From: CAWGJC01 sp965276665
Lineage (GTDB): Bacteria; Pseudomonadota; Alphaproteobacteria; Acetobacterales; Acetobacteraceae
DNA length: 64,000 bases
NCBI GenBank assembly: GCA_965276665.1
Contig: OZ255620.1
Span: forward strand, 1,054,001 to 1,118,000
Direction of reading: 5' to 3'
The first letter of the stretch is position 1; every line of letters begins with the position of its first letter. The position numbers and the translations under genes are program-made. The notes below the pieces were generated by a model. That model saw nothing but the letters and a program-made list of their open reading frames with translations, searched no databases and was not told the DNA's origin. Positions 34,152-43,182 of this stretch are shown one piece after another.

Positions 34152-34925
34152 GGCATTCCTCCTTGCTCATAAGGTGCGAGCACAAGGTCGCGCGTAACGA
34201 TGACGCGCACCGGAAATCCTGGTCGGATAGTGAGGGTCGGCTGGATGGTGAGCTGGCGCTGAACGATCTGCTGGCCGGTCTGGCTGATGCTGTTGGAGGC
34301 GCCGCTCCGGATCGCCTGTACCAGGTTGTTCTCATCCTGGCTGGTCCCGGCTTCGGTGCCCACGCTGAGCGACGTCGAAAGCACGGCTGCCTTCAACAGC
34401 ATGCCCCAATGGTTGTCGACGTCGTCCTCAAGCCCGGCGTAGCCTTCCGTGTCGGCGCCGGGCTGGCGCTCCAGTACCATGGATGTGCCGTCTGGCATGA
34501 TAACGCGTGTCCAAACCAGCAGTATCCGCGACTGCCCGAACGCAACAGAGCTGTCGTACTGACCGATTAGCTTCGCGCCCTGCGGAATGAGAAGATACTT
34601 GCGTGTGGGATTGTCGTAGACGGCCTCCGTCACTTGGGCAGTGATCTGGCCGGGCAGATCGGAACGAATGCCGGTGGTGAGCGCCGCCGGGATGACGGCG
34701 CCTGCCTGGACGACATAAGGCGAGGCTTTGGCCTCAAGCCGGTCGGCGCTGACCGTGCGCTTGTCGGTCGAAGCGTTGAGGAATGCGGTCCTGCATGTTC
34801 TGGGCGGAGCCGGCGTCGACCGGCGGCGCCCCCTGGGGCGTCGGCGTTCCAGCCGACGTGCCCGGAATGAGCTGGGCAACGCTCTGAGGCTGCTGATCGG
34901 TCTGGGCGAAGAACTTACTGAGCCG
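34148..34925 (-). pseudogene. trbI: trbI (VirB10-like conjugation protein), 5'-truncated and frameshifted
   Basis: The C-terminal VirB10/TrbI domain is intact (SPYVVQAGAVIPAALTTGIR, KYLLIPQGAKLIGQYDSSVA, PGFPVRVIVTRDLVLAPYE). Upstream, in another frame, LSKFFAQTDQQPQSVAQLIP and GTSAGTPTPQGAPPVDAGSA give the proline-rich linker, so there is a shift near 34795. The membrane anchor and N-terminus are lost at a junction with repeat DNA near 34930. It is a relic of a mating-pair apparatus. Confidence 0.8.
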
Positions 34926-34940
34926 GGGGGCGGGGGGCGG

Positions 34941-34966
34941 CGCCGACTTAATTGAAAATGCTCTAG
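34941..34966 (-). repeat. partial copy of the palindromic repeat at 36123-36245
   Basis: On the minus strand it reads CTAGAGCATTTTCAATTAAG followed by TCGGCG, matching the left end of the complete element with two or three changes. It joins directly to the truncated trbI and marks the border between accessory and core DNA. Confidence 0.6.
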
Positions 34967-35240
34967 TGCCCGTTTGGAAACGCGCTCTGGCGGCCATCTG
35001 ACGCTTTTCCTGTGCTCCGGCGCTCATGGCCTTTAAGGCCGCTCCTCTCCGGTGCTCGGAAACCACGCCATATGACTCGCCAGACCACGTTCCAAATAGC
35101 CTCCAAGGGCGGCTGCCCTTAATGGGTCCCAAGCGATGCATGAGGCAGCGCCCCTGCCCGCGACCCGGAAATGGGCGGCGCGGTCTGGCTGATCGCCGCG
35201 GCGTCGGGTATTCGGTTCGCGCTGATGTGAGGGGGAGACG
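34967..35240. other. gap before the alpha/beta hydrolase gene
   Basis: I see no supported gene in this 274-base gap. A short minus-strand frame at 35033-35263 (GGYLERGLASHMAWFPSTGE) might be a gene remnant, but nothing identifies it. GAGGGGGAGACG just before 35241 is the hydrolase ribosome site. Confidence 0.35.
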
Positions 35241-36110
35241 ATGCGGGCGAAGATCAGGGACACCGAAATCTATTTCGACATCGAGGGCATGGGCCTGGTG
35301 CCGGATGGCGAAGCGATGCGCGAGCGCCCCGTCGCCTTCGTGGTCCATGGCGGACCCGGCGGCGATCATACCGGATTCAAGCCGGGCTACACGCCGCTCG
35401 CGGCCAAGATGCAGCTCGTCTATTTCGACCATCGCGGACAGGGCCGTTCGGCGCGCGGCGATGTGTCGACCTATCATCTCGACGAGAATGTCGAGGACAT
35501 GGAGGCGCTGCGCCTGCATCTCGGCCTGGGCCCGATCGTCTCGATCGGCACGAGCTATGGCGGTATGGTGGCGATGGCGCATGCAGCGCGCTTTCCGGCG
35601 AGCGTCTCGCATCTCGTGCTCGTCGTCACCGCGGCGCATGCCGGGTTCAATGCGCGGGCGCGGGAGATCGTCGCCGAGCGCGGCACGCCCGAGCAGCAAG
35701 CGATGGTCGGGAAGCTCTGGGGCGGCGAGCTCACGAGCCTGGAGGCGATGCGCGAGTACTACGCGGTGATGGGCCCGCTCTACTCGCGCAAGCACGACCC
35801 GGTCGCCGGCGCGTCCTCCCGGCTGCGCACCACGCACTCGCCGGAGGCGCTCAACCGCGCCTTTGCGCCGGACGGCTTTCTGCAGACCTACGATCTGCGT
35901 CCGGAGCTCGGCCGCATCACCGCGCCGACCCTGATCATCGCCGGCCGGCATGACTGGATTTGCCCGCCGGAATTCTCCGAGGAGCTGCATCGGCAGATCC
36001 CGGGCTCGGACCTCCGCATTTTCGAGCACAGCAGCCACTCGGTGCGCGCCGACGAGCCGGAGGCGCTGATGGATGCGATCGCCGGCTTCGTGGTCTATCG
36101 GAGCCGGTAG
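35241..36110 (+). CDS. alpha/beta hydrolase (proline iminopeptidase-like)
   Basis: The 289-residue protein has the oxyanion motif VVHGGPGGDHTGF, YFDHRGQGRS, the nucleophile elbow GTSYGGM, and the later acid and histidine in IAGRHDWICPP and EHSSHSVRADEP. This is the catalytic set of peptidase-S33 type hydrolases. It is probably cytoplasmic. GAGGGGGAGACG precedes the ATG. It borders the flagellar locus but shows no functional link to it. Confidence 0.9.
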   Translation: MRAKIRDTEIYFDIEGMGLVPDGEAMRERPVAFVVHGGPGGDHTGFKPGYTPLAAKMQLVYFDHRGQGRSARGDVSTYHLDENVEDMEALRLHLGLGPIVSIGTSYGGMVAMAHAARFPASVSHLVLVVTAAHAGFNARAREIVAERGTPEQQAMVGKLWGGELTSLEAMREYYAVMGPLYSRKHDPVAGASSRLRTTHSPEALNRAFAPDGFLQTYDLRPELGRITAPTLIIAGRHDWICPPEFSEELHRQIPGSDLRIFEHSSHSVRADEPEALMDAIAGFVVYRSR

Positions 36111-36122
36111 GCGGGCGGGCGC

Positions 36123-36245
36123 CTAGAGCCTTTTCAGTTAAGTCGGCGCCGGCCCTCGCCCCACCCCCGGCCCCAACGAAAGTATACTACCGAGGGGGCC
36201 GGGTGGGGGCGAGGGCCGGCTCCACCGAAGGTGAAAATGCTCTAG
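36123..36245. repeat. 123-bp palindromic repeat (MITE-like), overlaps the flbT stop
   Basis: The element begins CTAGAGCCTTTTCAGTTAAG and ends GTGAAAATGCTCTAG. Inner arms at 36149-36174 and 36195-36219 (CCGGCCCTCGCC... and its complement) form a long stem around AACGAAAGTATACTACCGAG. It could fold into a strong hairpin ending both the hydrolase and flbT transcripts. A partial copy is at 34941-34966. The last CTAG supplies the flbT stop codon. Confidence 0.7.
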
Positions 36246-36664
36246 GCGCCGGCCGCCACGCCGCCGGGCACGTCCCGCCCAAGCACCGCATCCTCGTGAC
36301 GGATGATGCGGCGGGCGAGGCGGAGCGCCTGGTAGCAATCATCCGCCTCGGCGGCCGCCAGGGCGCGGTCGAGGATCTCGCGGGCGAGGTTGGAAGTGGT
36401 CGCCGCCTTGTAGCTTGCGATCAGCTCGCGCGCTTCCTCGAGGCCGGCCTCGCGCTCCTCCTCATTGCCGATGTAGGCGGTCTGCAGGGCGAAGTAGATG
36501 CGCCGCGCCGGGCTGTCCACCTGGTCAGGCGCCATGATCTGCTTGCCGAAGAGGAAACGCGCGCGGGCCGCAAGCTCCAGCCGGGTCTTGGTTCGGAACC
36601 GGATGGAGGCGCCGTTGACGATCATCATCTCGCCCGGCCGGATCTCCAATACGAGGTTCGACAT
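36242..36664 (-). CDS. flbT: flagellin-level regulator FlbT
   Basis: From ATG 36664 (GGAAGGTGGGGA before it) the 140-residue product reads SNLVLEIRPGEMMIVNGASI, then RFLFGKQIMAPDQVDSPARR and IYFALQTAYIG, diagnostic of FlbT. In alphaproteobacteria FlbT acts post-transcriptionally on flagellin mRNA and couples flagellin synthesis to hook completion. It follows flgL on the same strand after 122 bases; no flagellin gene lies in the window. Confidence 0.93.
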   Translation of the reverse strand: MSNLVLEIRPGEMMIVNGASIRFRTKTRLELAARARFLFGKQIMAPDQVDSPARRIYFALQTAYIGNEEEREAGLEEARELIASYKAATTSNLAREILDRALAAAEADDCYQALRLARRIIRHEDAVLGRDVPGGVAAGA

Positions 36665-36786
36665 TCCCCACCTTCCGCGGTTGTCGGCGCCATCTTGGGC
36701 CGAATGAAGCGCCATCTTGCCCGGGCGGCCTTAACGCCGGGTGAAGCCGGCGGCCTTTTTGGCCACATTCTGCCGGTCCTCGCCCG

Positions 36787-37848
36787 TCAGCTCGTCATGT
36801 AGTTGACCAGCGAGAACTGGTTCATGTCGCCCAGGATCTTGTAGGAGGCCTGTAGCTGGGTCTGCAGATCGGAGAGCTTGGTCGCGGCCGCCGCCATGTC
36901 CACGTCCTGCACGTCCGAGACCTGCGAGGTGAGCGCCGTCACCGTGTCCGAGAGGTCGGTCTTGCGCGCGGTCAGCTCGTCCTGCCGGCTGCCGAGCATC
37001 GCCGCGTCGGTGGAGATGCCGCTGGTCGCGCCGCTCAGGCTCGTCTCGAGATTGGTCACCAGATCCTGGAAGGGCTGCCCGGTCGCTGCCTGGCTGCTGG
37101 TGAGCGAGCCGATGGCGGCGAGCGAGCGCATCAGATCCATCGTGTAGGAGCCGGTGCTGGTGGTCGACGGCGCGCTCGCCGCATCGGCATTCTGGTTGGC
37201 GAGGATGCCGGTGGTGATGCGCTGGCCCTGCCCGGTCTCGACGGTGGGCAGTGCGGTGTCGATCGCCGGGTCGAACGGGGAGTTCGTGGTGGCATCGGCG
37301 AGCGTCGCCGCAGCGGTGGAAGCGGCGCCCTTGGCGGCGAGGCCGCCGACATCGGTCTGGATGCTGGTGAAGAAACCCGAATTCAGGATGTTCGCCGCAT
37401 CCGGGATCGCCGGATTGCCGCTATCCTGGCCCGAGAAGACGTATTCGTTGCCGACCTGCGTGTTGAGCAGGGTCGCCACCTGCTGCAGCGCCGCGCGCGC
37501 CTGCGAGGCGATGACGTCGATGCTGGAATCGCTGCTGGTGCCGATCGACAGCAGGCTCGAGGAGAATTTCGAGGCGATCGTGCCGAGCTGCGTCAGCACG
37601 TTCTGCGTCGCGCTGATCCGCGCGCTCGCACCATCGATATCGCTCTGCCAGGCATTCGCCGAGGCGATCTCCGGGTTGAGCGTGATCGACACCGCAGCAC
37701 CGGATCCGAGCCCGGAATAGGTGTTGGAGACCAGCCCGCTCGAGGATTGCTCGCTCACCCGGTCAAGCTGCTGCTTGATCGTCTCGCTCTCCAAGACGAG
37801 CCGGCTGCTCAGCCCGTAATCGGAAATGCCGCTGATGCTGCCGCTCAT
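36787..37848 (-). CDS. flgL: flagellar hook-filament junction protein FlgL
   Basis: ATG 37848 overlaps the flgK stop (ATGA). The 353-residue product has the flagellin-like N-terminal coiled region (SRLVLESETIKQQLDRVSEQ, SSGLVSNTYSGLGSGAAVSI) and C-terminal helix (LSDLQTQLQASYKILGDMNQ, FSLVNYM). The middle is Ser/Thr/Ala-rich. It is exported by the flagellar apparatus and joins hook to filament with FlgK. Weak similarity to enterobacterial FlgL is usual in this class. Confidence 0.9.
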   Translation of the reverse strand: MSGSISGISDYGLSSRLVLESETIKQQLDRVSEQSSSGLVSNTYSGLGSGAAVSITLNPEIASANAWQSDIDGASARISATQNVLTQLGTIASKFSSSLLSIGTSSDSSIDVIASQARAALQQVATLLNTQVGNEYVFSGQDSGNPAIPDAANILNSGFFTSIQTDVGGLAAKGAASTAAATLADATTNSPFDPAIDTALPTVETGQGQRITTGILANQNADAASAPSTTSTGSYTMDLMRSLAAIGSLTSSQAATGQPFQDLVTNLETSLSGATSGISTDAAMLGSRQDELTARKTDLSDTVTALTSQVSDVQDVDMAAAATKLSDLQTQLQASYKILGDMNQFSLVNYMTS

Positions 37849-39374
37849 GTCGCGCTCACCGTATTGATCAACTGGGTCCACATGGACTGCACCGCCGCCA
37901 CCACGCGGGCATTCGCGGCATAGGAATTCTGCAGCTGGATCATCGACGACATCTCGGCATCGACCGAAACGCCCGAGACGTCCGAGACCTTGCCCTGCAA
38001 GGTGGTCTGCAGCGCCTGCGCGGTGCCGAGCTGATCCTGCGCCGTGCTGCTCGCCTGCGATTGCGCGGAGACCAGCCCGCTCGCGAGGCTCGCGATCGTG
38101 CTGCCGGAGTAGGGCGCGGCGAGGTTGCCGTTCGGGCCGAGCCCGCTCTGCGCCGCCGCCGGCTGCGCCTGTCCTGATTGCGCGTTTGCGCCGAACGTGT
38201 AGTCGAGCACGCGCTCCACGAGACCGGTGAAGCCGGCCGGCCCGGTTGTCGGGTTCGGCGTGAAGGCGGAGCCGCCGCCCGGGTCGCCGGCGGCGATCGC
38301 ATTGGTGCCGTCGCGTACCAGCGAGGCGTTCGACTGCACCGCCGGGTTCACCTGGATGTCGCCCGAGAAGCCGACATAGCCCGACTGCGCCGGCGTGCCG
38401 CCGCCCGCGGGCACGTTGCCGTTCGCATCGCTGAACAATGTCAGGCCCTGCGCCTGGAAGCGCGAGGCGAGCGTGTGGGAAAACTCGTCGAGCTCGGCCT
38501 GGAAGGTCGGGATCGTGCTGTCGCGCAATTGCAGATTGGCGCCGATCTCGCCGCCGACGAGCTGGCTCGTCACGTCGGTGCCGTTGAGCGTGATCGGCGG
38601 GATGTCGGTGCCGGTGGTCGAGGTGGCGCCGAGCGTCGCGTCGCTGGTGGCGAACGGCCCGGTGCTGTTGTGCAGCGGAATGCTGAGCCCGCTCTGCGTC
38701 ACCGCCAGCATGTCGCCGCTGCTCTGCGGAATGAAGTTGACGTTGAGCAGCTGCGACACCTGCTGGATCGCATTGTCGCGCTGGTTCTCGAGATCGGCGG
38801 TGCTGTCTCCCTGCGCCTTGATCCCCATGATCTGATCGGACAGCGTGCCGATCGTAGCGATCCCGCTGTTCAGGTCACTGACTTCGGAGCTGAGCGAATC
38901 CTGCGCGGTCTGCCGCTCGCCCGCGTAGGTCGAGGCGAGGCCGTTGATGCCGCCGGCGAGGCTCGACGCCGCGCTCACCACCTGCGTCTGCGAGGCGGCG
39001 ACCGAAGGGTCCGAGGCGAGCGTCGAGAACGCGTCCTGCAAGCTGCCGACGAGGCTCGCGAGATCGGTGCCCGCGCCCGGCGTGCCGAGTGCGGTGTCGA
39101 TCGAGGACAACGCCGTGGTCGTGGTCTGCAGCCCGGCCACCGCGCCACCCTGCGCGGAGAGCTCGGATTGCAGCTCGGCATTCACCTGCCGCTGCGCGAC
39201 GCCGACCACCACGCCCATGCCCTGGCCGCCGCCGTCGAGGCTCGTCTGCGGCAGCGTCTCGACGGCATAGCCCGCGGTATTCGCATTCGCGACATTGTGC
39301 GAGACGAGGGCGAGCTGCTGGTTGATCGCCGACAGGCCGCTGGTCGCGATCGAGAGTACGGAGTCGAGGCTCAT
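37845..39374 (-). CDS. flgK: flagellar hook-associated protein 1 FlgK
   Basis: The 509-residue protein starts with the rod/hook signature MSLDSVLSIATSGLSAINQQ and LVSHNVANANTAGYAVET, and ends MSSMIQLQNSYAANARVVAA, then VQSMWTQLINTVSA. These terminal helices polymerise at the hook tip. It lies between flgE (22 bases upstream) and flgL (ATGA overlap), a single leftward operon. Confidence 0.95.
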   Translation of the reverse strand: MSLDSVLSIATSGLSAINQQLALVSHNVANANTAGYAVETLPQTSLDGGGQGMGVVVGVAQRQVNAELQSELSAQGGAVAGLQTTTTALSSIDTALGTPGAGTDLASLVGSLQDAFSTLASDPSVAASQTQVVSAASSLAGGINGLASTYAGERQTAQDSLSSEVSDLNSGIATIGTLSDQIMGIKAQGDSTADLENQRDNAIQQVSQLLNVNFIPQSSGDMLAVTQSGLSIPLHNSTGPFATSDATLGATSTTGTDIPPITLNGTDVTSQLVGGEIGANLQLRDSTIPTFQAELDEFSHTLASRFQAQGLTLFSDANGNVPAGGGTPAQSGYVGFSGDIQVNPAVQSNASLVRDGTNAIAAGDPGGGSAFTPNPTTGPAGFTGLVERVLDYTFGANAQSGQAQPAAAQSGLGPNGNLAAPYSGSTIASLASGLVSAQSQASSTAQDQLGTAQALQTTLQGKVSDVSGVSVDAEMSSMIQLQNSYAANARVVAAVQSMWTQLINTVSAT

Positions 39375-39396
39375 GATGGGGCTCCGACTTCCGCGC

Positions 39397-40701
39397 TCAC
39401 TGCTTCATGTTGATCGTGGTCTGCAGCAGCTGGTCGGCCGCGGTCACCACCTTGGCGTTCGCGGCATAGGCCTGCTGGGCGACGATCAGCTTGCTGAACT
39501 GCGTGGCGGTGTCGACGTTCGAGCTCTCCACCGAGCCGGTGACGAGCTGGCCCGCGCCATTGGTGTTCGCCGCCTGCGTCACCGCCTGGCCGGAGGCCTG
39601 GGTCGCGGTGAAGGCCTGCCCGTTCTGCCGCTGCAGCGCATCCGCATCGGCGAAGGTGGTGATCGGCACCTGCGCAATCGTGCGGGACTGGCCGTTATTG
39701 TAGTTCAGCACGATGCCGCCGCTGCTGGTCGTCGAAACGCTGCTGAACGCGCCGGCGGCGACACCGTCCTGGGTGATGCCGCGCAGATTGTAGCTGGTGC
39801 CTGCATATTGGGTGACACCGTTCGCCGATCCATAATTGCCGAGGTTGAGCGTGACCTGCTGCGGACCCTGACCGAAATCGGCGTTGAAGGTGATGGTCGC
39901 CGGGCTGCCGGAGGCGTAGCTCGAGGCGGTCACGCCGGTCGCATTGGTGATGCTGCCGAGCGTGCCGTCGGCGACCGAGTTGCCGCTGGTCGCGCCGAAC
40001 TGCACTTCCGCCGAGCCGACAGCGCTGCCGGAGGTGTTGTCCGGAACATTCACTCCGACGGTCCAGTCGCCGGTTGCATTCTGCGTCCAGTTGAGGTTGA
40101 CCGCGTGCTGGGTGCCTTCCCCGTCATAGATCTCGATCGAGGAGGAGGTCGACGTGCCGGAAGCCGGTGTCGCCGGCAGGTTCGCCGACAGCGTGACGTT
40201 CGAGGTGGCGACGGGGTCGAACTCGGACTGGCTGACCTGGACTGGCGCCAGGGTGGTCTGGTCGGCGACGCCGGTCGAGGAATTGACCGACCAGCCGTTC
40301 AGATATTCGCCCGAGCTGTTCACCAGGTAGCCGTTCGCGTTCATGCTGAAATCACCGGCGCGGGTATAGTAAGCCTGCGGGCTGAAGGTCGGGTTGCCGT
40401 TCACCGTGCCGTTCTGCTCGCTGACCGGAAAGAAACCCTGGCCCGAGATCGCCAGCGCGAGCGGATCCGTCGAAGTCTGGATCGTGCCCTGCACGTCGTT
40501 GGTATAGTCGGGCGTCGCGATGACGGACCCGGAATCGTTGGTCGAGGCCGTGCTCGTCGTCAGGTAGTCGGCAAAATTCGTGTCGATTCCCTTGAAGCCG
40601 ACAGTCTGGCTGTTCGCGAGATTGTCGCTGATATTGGTGAAGGACGCGGACTGCGCCCCCAACCCGCTCACGGCGGTGCTCAGCGCGCCGAATAGTGACA
40701 T
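39397..40701 (-). CDS. flgE: flagellar hook protein FlgE
   Basis: ATG 40701 has GGAGG upstream; the long open frame beyond it is antisense to fliK. The 434-residue product begins MSLFGALSTAVSGLGAQSAS and FTNISDNLANSQTVGFKGID, has SGQGFFPVSEQNG, and ends TQFSKLIVAQQAYAANAKVV, then TAADQLLQTTINMKQ. It forms the hook. A sigma54-like promoter lies 38-52 bases upstream, so it heads the flgE-flgK-flgL operon as a mid/late flagellar class. Confidence 0.95.
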   Translation of the reverse strand: MSLFGALSTAVSGLGAQSASFTNISDNLANSQTVGFKGIDTNFADYLTTSTASTNDSGSVIATPDYTNDVQGTIQTSTDPLALAISGQGFFPVSEQNGTVNGNPTFSPQAYYTRAGDFSMNANGYLVNSSGEYLNGWSVNSSTGVADQTTLAPVQVSQSEFDPVATSNVTLSANLPATPASGTSTSSSIEIYDGEGTQHAVNLNWTQNATGDWTVGVNVPDNTSGSAVGSAEVQFGATSGNSVADGTLGSITNATGVTASSYASGSPATITFNADFGQGPQQVTLNLGNYGSANGVTQYAGTSYNLRGITQDGVAAGAFSSVSTTSSGGIVLNYNNGQSRTIAQVPITTFADADALQRQNGQAFTATQASGQAVTQAANTNGAGQLVTGSVESSNVDTATQFSKLIVAQQAYAANAKVVTAADQLLQTTINMKQ

Positions 40702-40738
40702 CGAAACCTCCTGCGTATTCGCGTTCGGGATGGGTCGT

Positions 40739-40753
40739 GCAGGTTTCGTGCCA
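40739..40753 (-). promoter_or_regulatory. sigma54-type promoter of the flgE operon
   Basis: On the minus strand TGGCACGAAACCTGC matches TGGCACG-N4-TTGC at all but one position, with exact -24/-12 spacing. It is 38 bases before the flgE start. A FlbD-type sigma54 activator gene is in the same locus. Confidence 0.7.
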
Positions 40754-40895
40754 AAGTCCGGGAACGCGACACGGCATCGGCCGGTCGGTCCGCGTGGAGG
40801 GCGGAACCGGCTCGATTGCGCGCGGGCGGCAGTTTGCGCCGGGCAAACTCTGCCGGGCGCGGGCCAGGCGCGACCCCGGCGCAGGGCGCTGCGTC

Positions 40896-40910
40896 TGGCC
40901 CGCCTCTTGC
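40896..40910 (+). promoter_or_regulatory. sigma54-type promoter of the fliK operon
   Basis: TGGCCCGCCTCTTGC fits TGGCNCG-N4-TTGC exactly. Predicted transcription would start near 40922, about 18 bases before the GTG of fliK. With the minus-strand site at 40739-40753 it makes the region 40702-40939 a bidirectional sigma54 control region. Confidence 0.65.
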
Positions 40911-40939
40911 AACAACGGTCGCAGCGATGCGGGAGGCCC

Positions 40940-42343
40940 GTGTCGGGACAGCAGGGAATGCCGATGCCGCACGTCGCCCCCACCACCGCGCACGCCGCTT
41001 CCGCCCCGGCCGCCACCGGGCGCGGAACCGCTGCCGCGTCCAACGGGGGCGACAGCTTCTCCACCAGCCTCGCCGCCGCGCTCGAAGCCACGCCCGCCAC
41101 CGATCCGGCGGCCGTTGATTCGATGGACGCTTCGCCGCCCGCGCTGGACGCGGCCGCGACCGCGGCCGATGCAACCGCCCTGCTCGCCAACGCGCTCGGC
41201 AATACCCAGTCGGCGGCATCCACGCCGCAAGTTGCCGGGAGCGGCGAAAGCCGCGCCGCCCAGCCGAAATCAGCCCATGGTGGAACACGCGCCGAGACGG
41301 CGACGGACCCGGCTGCGACGCCGATGCCGGCGATCATCCCGGCCGCCTTGCTTCCCGTGCCGACCGTGCCGGCCGCCTCGCCTCCCGCCACGGTTTCCGG
41401 CAGCGACAAGGCCGGGGCGGCGTCGGCCGCCGTCACGGCGATCGACGGTAACCGGCAAGGGCAGATCGGCGGCCATCAGACAAAGGAAGCAGCCGCGACG
41501 CCCTCCCGGGCGGCGCACGCCTCAGGACCAGAGGGCGCGGACCAGGCCGGCCAGGCAAACGCCGCTCCAGGCACAACTCCGGGTGCTGCCATCCACGCCG
41601 CCACTCACGGCACCGTCCTGGCCCATACCGAGGGCGCGCTCGCGGCAACCACCGCCAATACGGCCATGGCGACGCTCACCGCCGCCACGCCGACGCTTGC
41701 CGTCACCCAGACCGGCATGACCCAGACCGGCATCACCCTGGGAGCGGCGCCGACGGCCTCGGCCACGCCGACGCCACAGCAATCCGCCGCCTCGCCGGCC
41801 GTGCAGGTGGCGCCGGTGATGATCGCGATGGGGACGAGCGCCGGGGGCGCCGGGCATGTCATCGTGCAGCTCTCCCCGGAATCGCTCGGCCGCGTCGAGA
41901 TCCGCATCGACCGCGCGCAGGACGGCACCGCCTCGGTGCAGGTGAGCGCCGACCGGGCGGACACGCTGCGGCTGCTGCAGGCGGATGCGCCGGCGCTCTC
42001 CCGCACGCTCGACCAGGCGGGCGTCCCGCAGGATGGCCGGACCGTGAGCTTCCACCTCGCGCCGGCGCCGGAGACAGCGAGCGGCCAGAATGCCGGCGCC
42101 GGCCAGCAATCCCCCGGCCCGTTTTCGCATCAGTCTTCGTCCGGCCAGACCGCCTCCGGCCAATCGAATGGTGGCCAATCCCAAGGCGGCCAATCCCAGG
42201 GCGGCCAACCACATGGCGGCCAGTCCTCCGGCAACCGATCTTCCGGCGACCAGGCAGGGCGTCAGACCGCCTTCGCCGAGCCTGCCGCTCCCGCCACCCC
42301 GATGCAGTTCCGGCAGCTCGCCGGCATCAACATCACCGCCTGA
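40940..42343 (+). CDS. fliK: flagellar hook-length control protein FliK
   Basis: The product is Ala/Thr/Pro-rich and low in complexity until a conserved C-terminal domain VIVQLSPESLGRVEIRIDRA, then DTLRLLQADAPALSRTLDQA, the FliK C-terminal signature that switches export at hook completion. The tail is a Gly/Gln/Ser repeat (GGQSQGGQSQGGQPHGGQ). GTG 40940 is preferred because GGGAGG precedes it; ATG 40958 is the alternative. It heads the rightward flagellar operon. Confidence 0.8.
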   Translation: MSGQQGMPMPHVAPTTAHAASAPAATGRGTAAASNGGDSFSTSLAAALEATPATDPAAVDSMDASPPALDAAATAADATALLANALGNTQSAASTPQVAGSGESRAAQPKSAHGGTRAETATDPAATPMPAIIPAALLPVPTVPAASPPATVSGSDKAGAASAAVTAIDGNRQGQIGGHQTKEAAATPSRAAHASGPEGADQAGQANAAPGTTPGAAIHAATHGTVLAHTEGALAATTANTAMATLTAATPTLAVTQTGMTQTGITLGAAPTASATPTPQQSAASPAVQVAPVMIAMGTSAGGAGHVIVQLSPESLGRVEIRIDRAQDGTASVQVSADRADTLRLLQADAPALSRTLDQAGVPQDGRTVSFHLAPAPETASGQNAGAGQQSPGPFSHQSSSGQTASGQSNGGQSQGGQSQGGQPHGGQSSGNRSSGDQAGRQTAFAEPAAPATPMQFRQLAGINITA

Positions 42344-42355
42344 AAGGACATTCCG

Positions 42356-43069
42356 ATGAGCGGTTCCGTCACCTCGACGACCTCGGGCACCACGTCGACC
42401 ACCAGCACTGCCGCCGCGAGCAGCGCGAGCAGCAGCAGCGTCGCCAGCGCGACCGGGCAGAACGCCCTCGCCTCGCTGTCGAGCAACTTCAACGACTTCC
42501 TAAACCTGCTGATGACCCAGGTGCAGAATCAGGACCCGACCAGCCCGATGGACTCGCAGAGCTTCACCACCGAGCTCGTGCAATTCTCGGGCGTCGAGCA
42601 GCAGATCACCACCAACAGCAATCTCGGCCAGCTGATCCAGCTCACCCAGGGGAGCGACATCATGCAATCCTCCTCCCTGGTCGGGAAAACCGTCTCCGGC
42701 ACGGCGACGCAAATCCCGCTGCAGAACGGCAGCGGGTCGATCAGCTTCACCACGACGGCCTCCGAGCCGGTGAGCATCGCCGTCACCGATGCGTCGGGCC
42801 ACGCGATCAAGAGCGTGACCGCGCAATCCGCCGCCGGCGCCAATACATGGACGTGGGACGGCACCAACAATTCCGGGGCGACGGAGCCGAACGGCGCCTA
42901 CAACATAGCCGTCACCACCACCAGCGCGTCGGGCGCGTCGAGCAGCGTTCCCTTCGACGTGGTCGGCACCGCGACCGGTATCGCCAGGGGCACCGGCGCG
43001 AGCGGGGTGAATGTCGAGCTCGGCCCGGTCGGCATGGACATGGGCTCGGTGCAGTCGCTCGGCAATTAA
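42356..43069 (+). CDS. flgD: flagellar hook cap protein FlgD
   Basis: The 237-residue product has the FlgD N-terminal motif FNDFLNLLMTQVQNQDPTSP and MDSQSFTTELVQFSGVEQQ, then SSLVGKTVSGT and the C-terminal beta domain with TWTWDGTNNSG and PNGAYNIAVT. It caps the growing hook. It starts 12 bases after fliK, and its Ser/Thr-rich start is a normal export region. Confidence 0.95.
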   Translation: MSGSVTSTTSGTTSTTSTAAASSASSSSVASATGQNALASLSSNFNDFLNLLMTQVQNQDPTSPMDSQSFTTELVQFSGVEQQITTNSNLGQLIQLTQGSDIMQSSSLVGKTVSGTATQIPLQNGSGSISFTTTASEPVSIAVTDASGHAIKSVTAQSAAGANTWTWDGTNNSGATEPNGAYNIAVTTTSASGASSSVPFDVVGTATGIARGTGASGVNVELGPVGMDMGSVQSLGN

Positions 43070-43182
43070 TGCCGGGCCGTTAACCTTCGGGAAACCCCCG
43101 ACCGCCATCTTCGGCGCACGGCAAAATGCCGGGCAGCCGGAGACGCGCGAGCAATGACCACGGGTCCGAGCGGAGCAGGAAC

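Noticed and set aside
34734..36038. 434-codon minus-strand frame over the alpha/beta hydrolase
   Set aside because: Mostly antisense to the hydrolase; only its last about 45 codons are real trbI linker sequence, counted in the trbI pseudogene.
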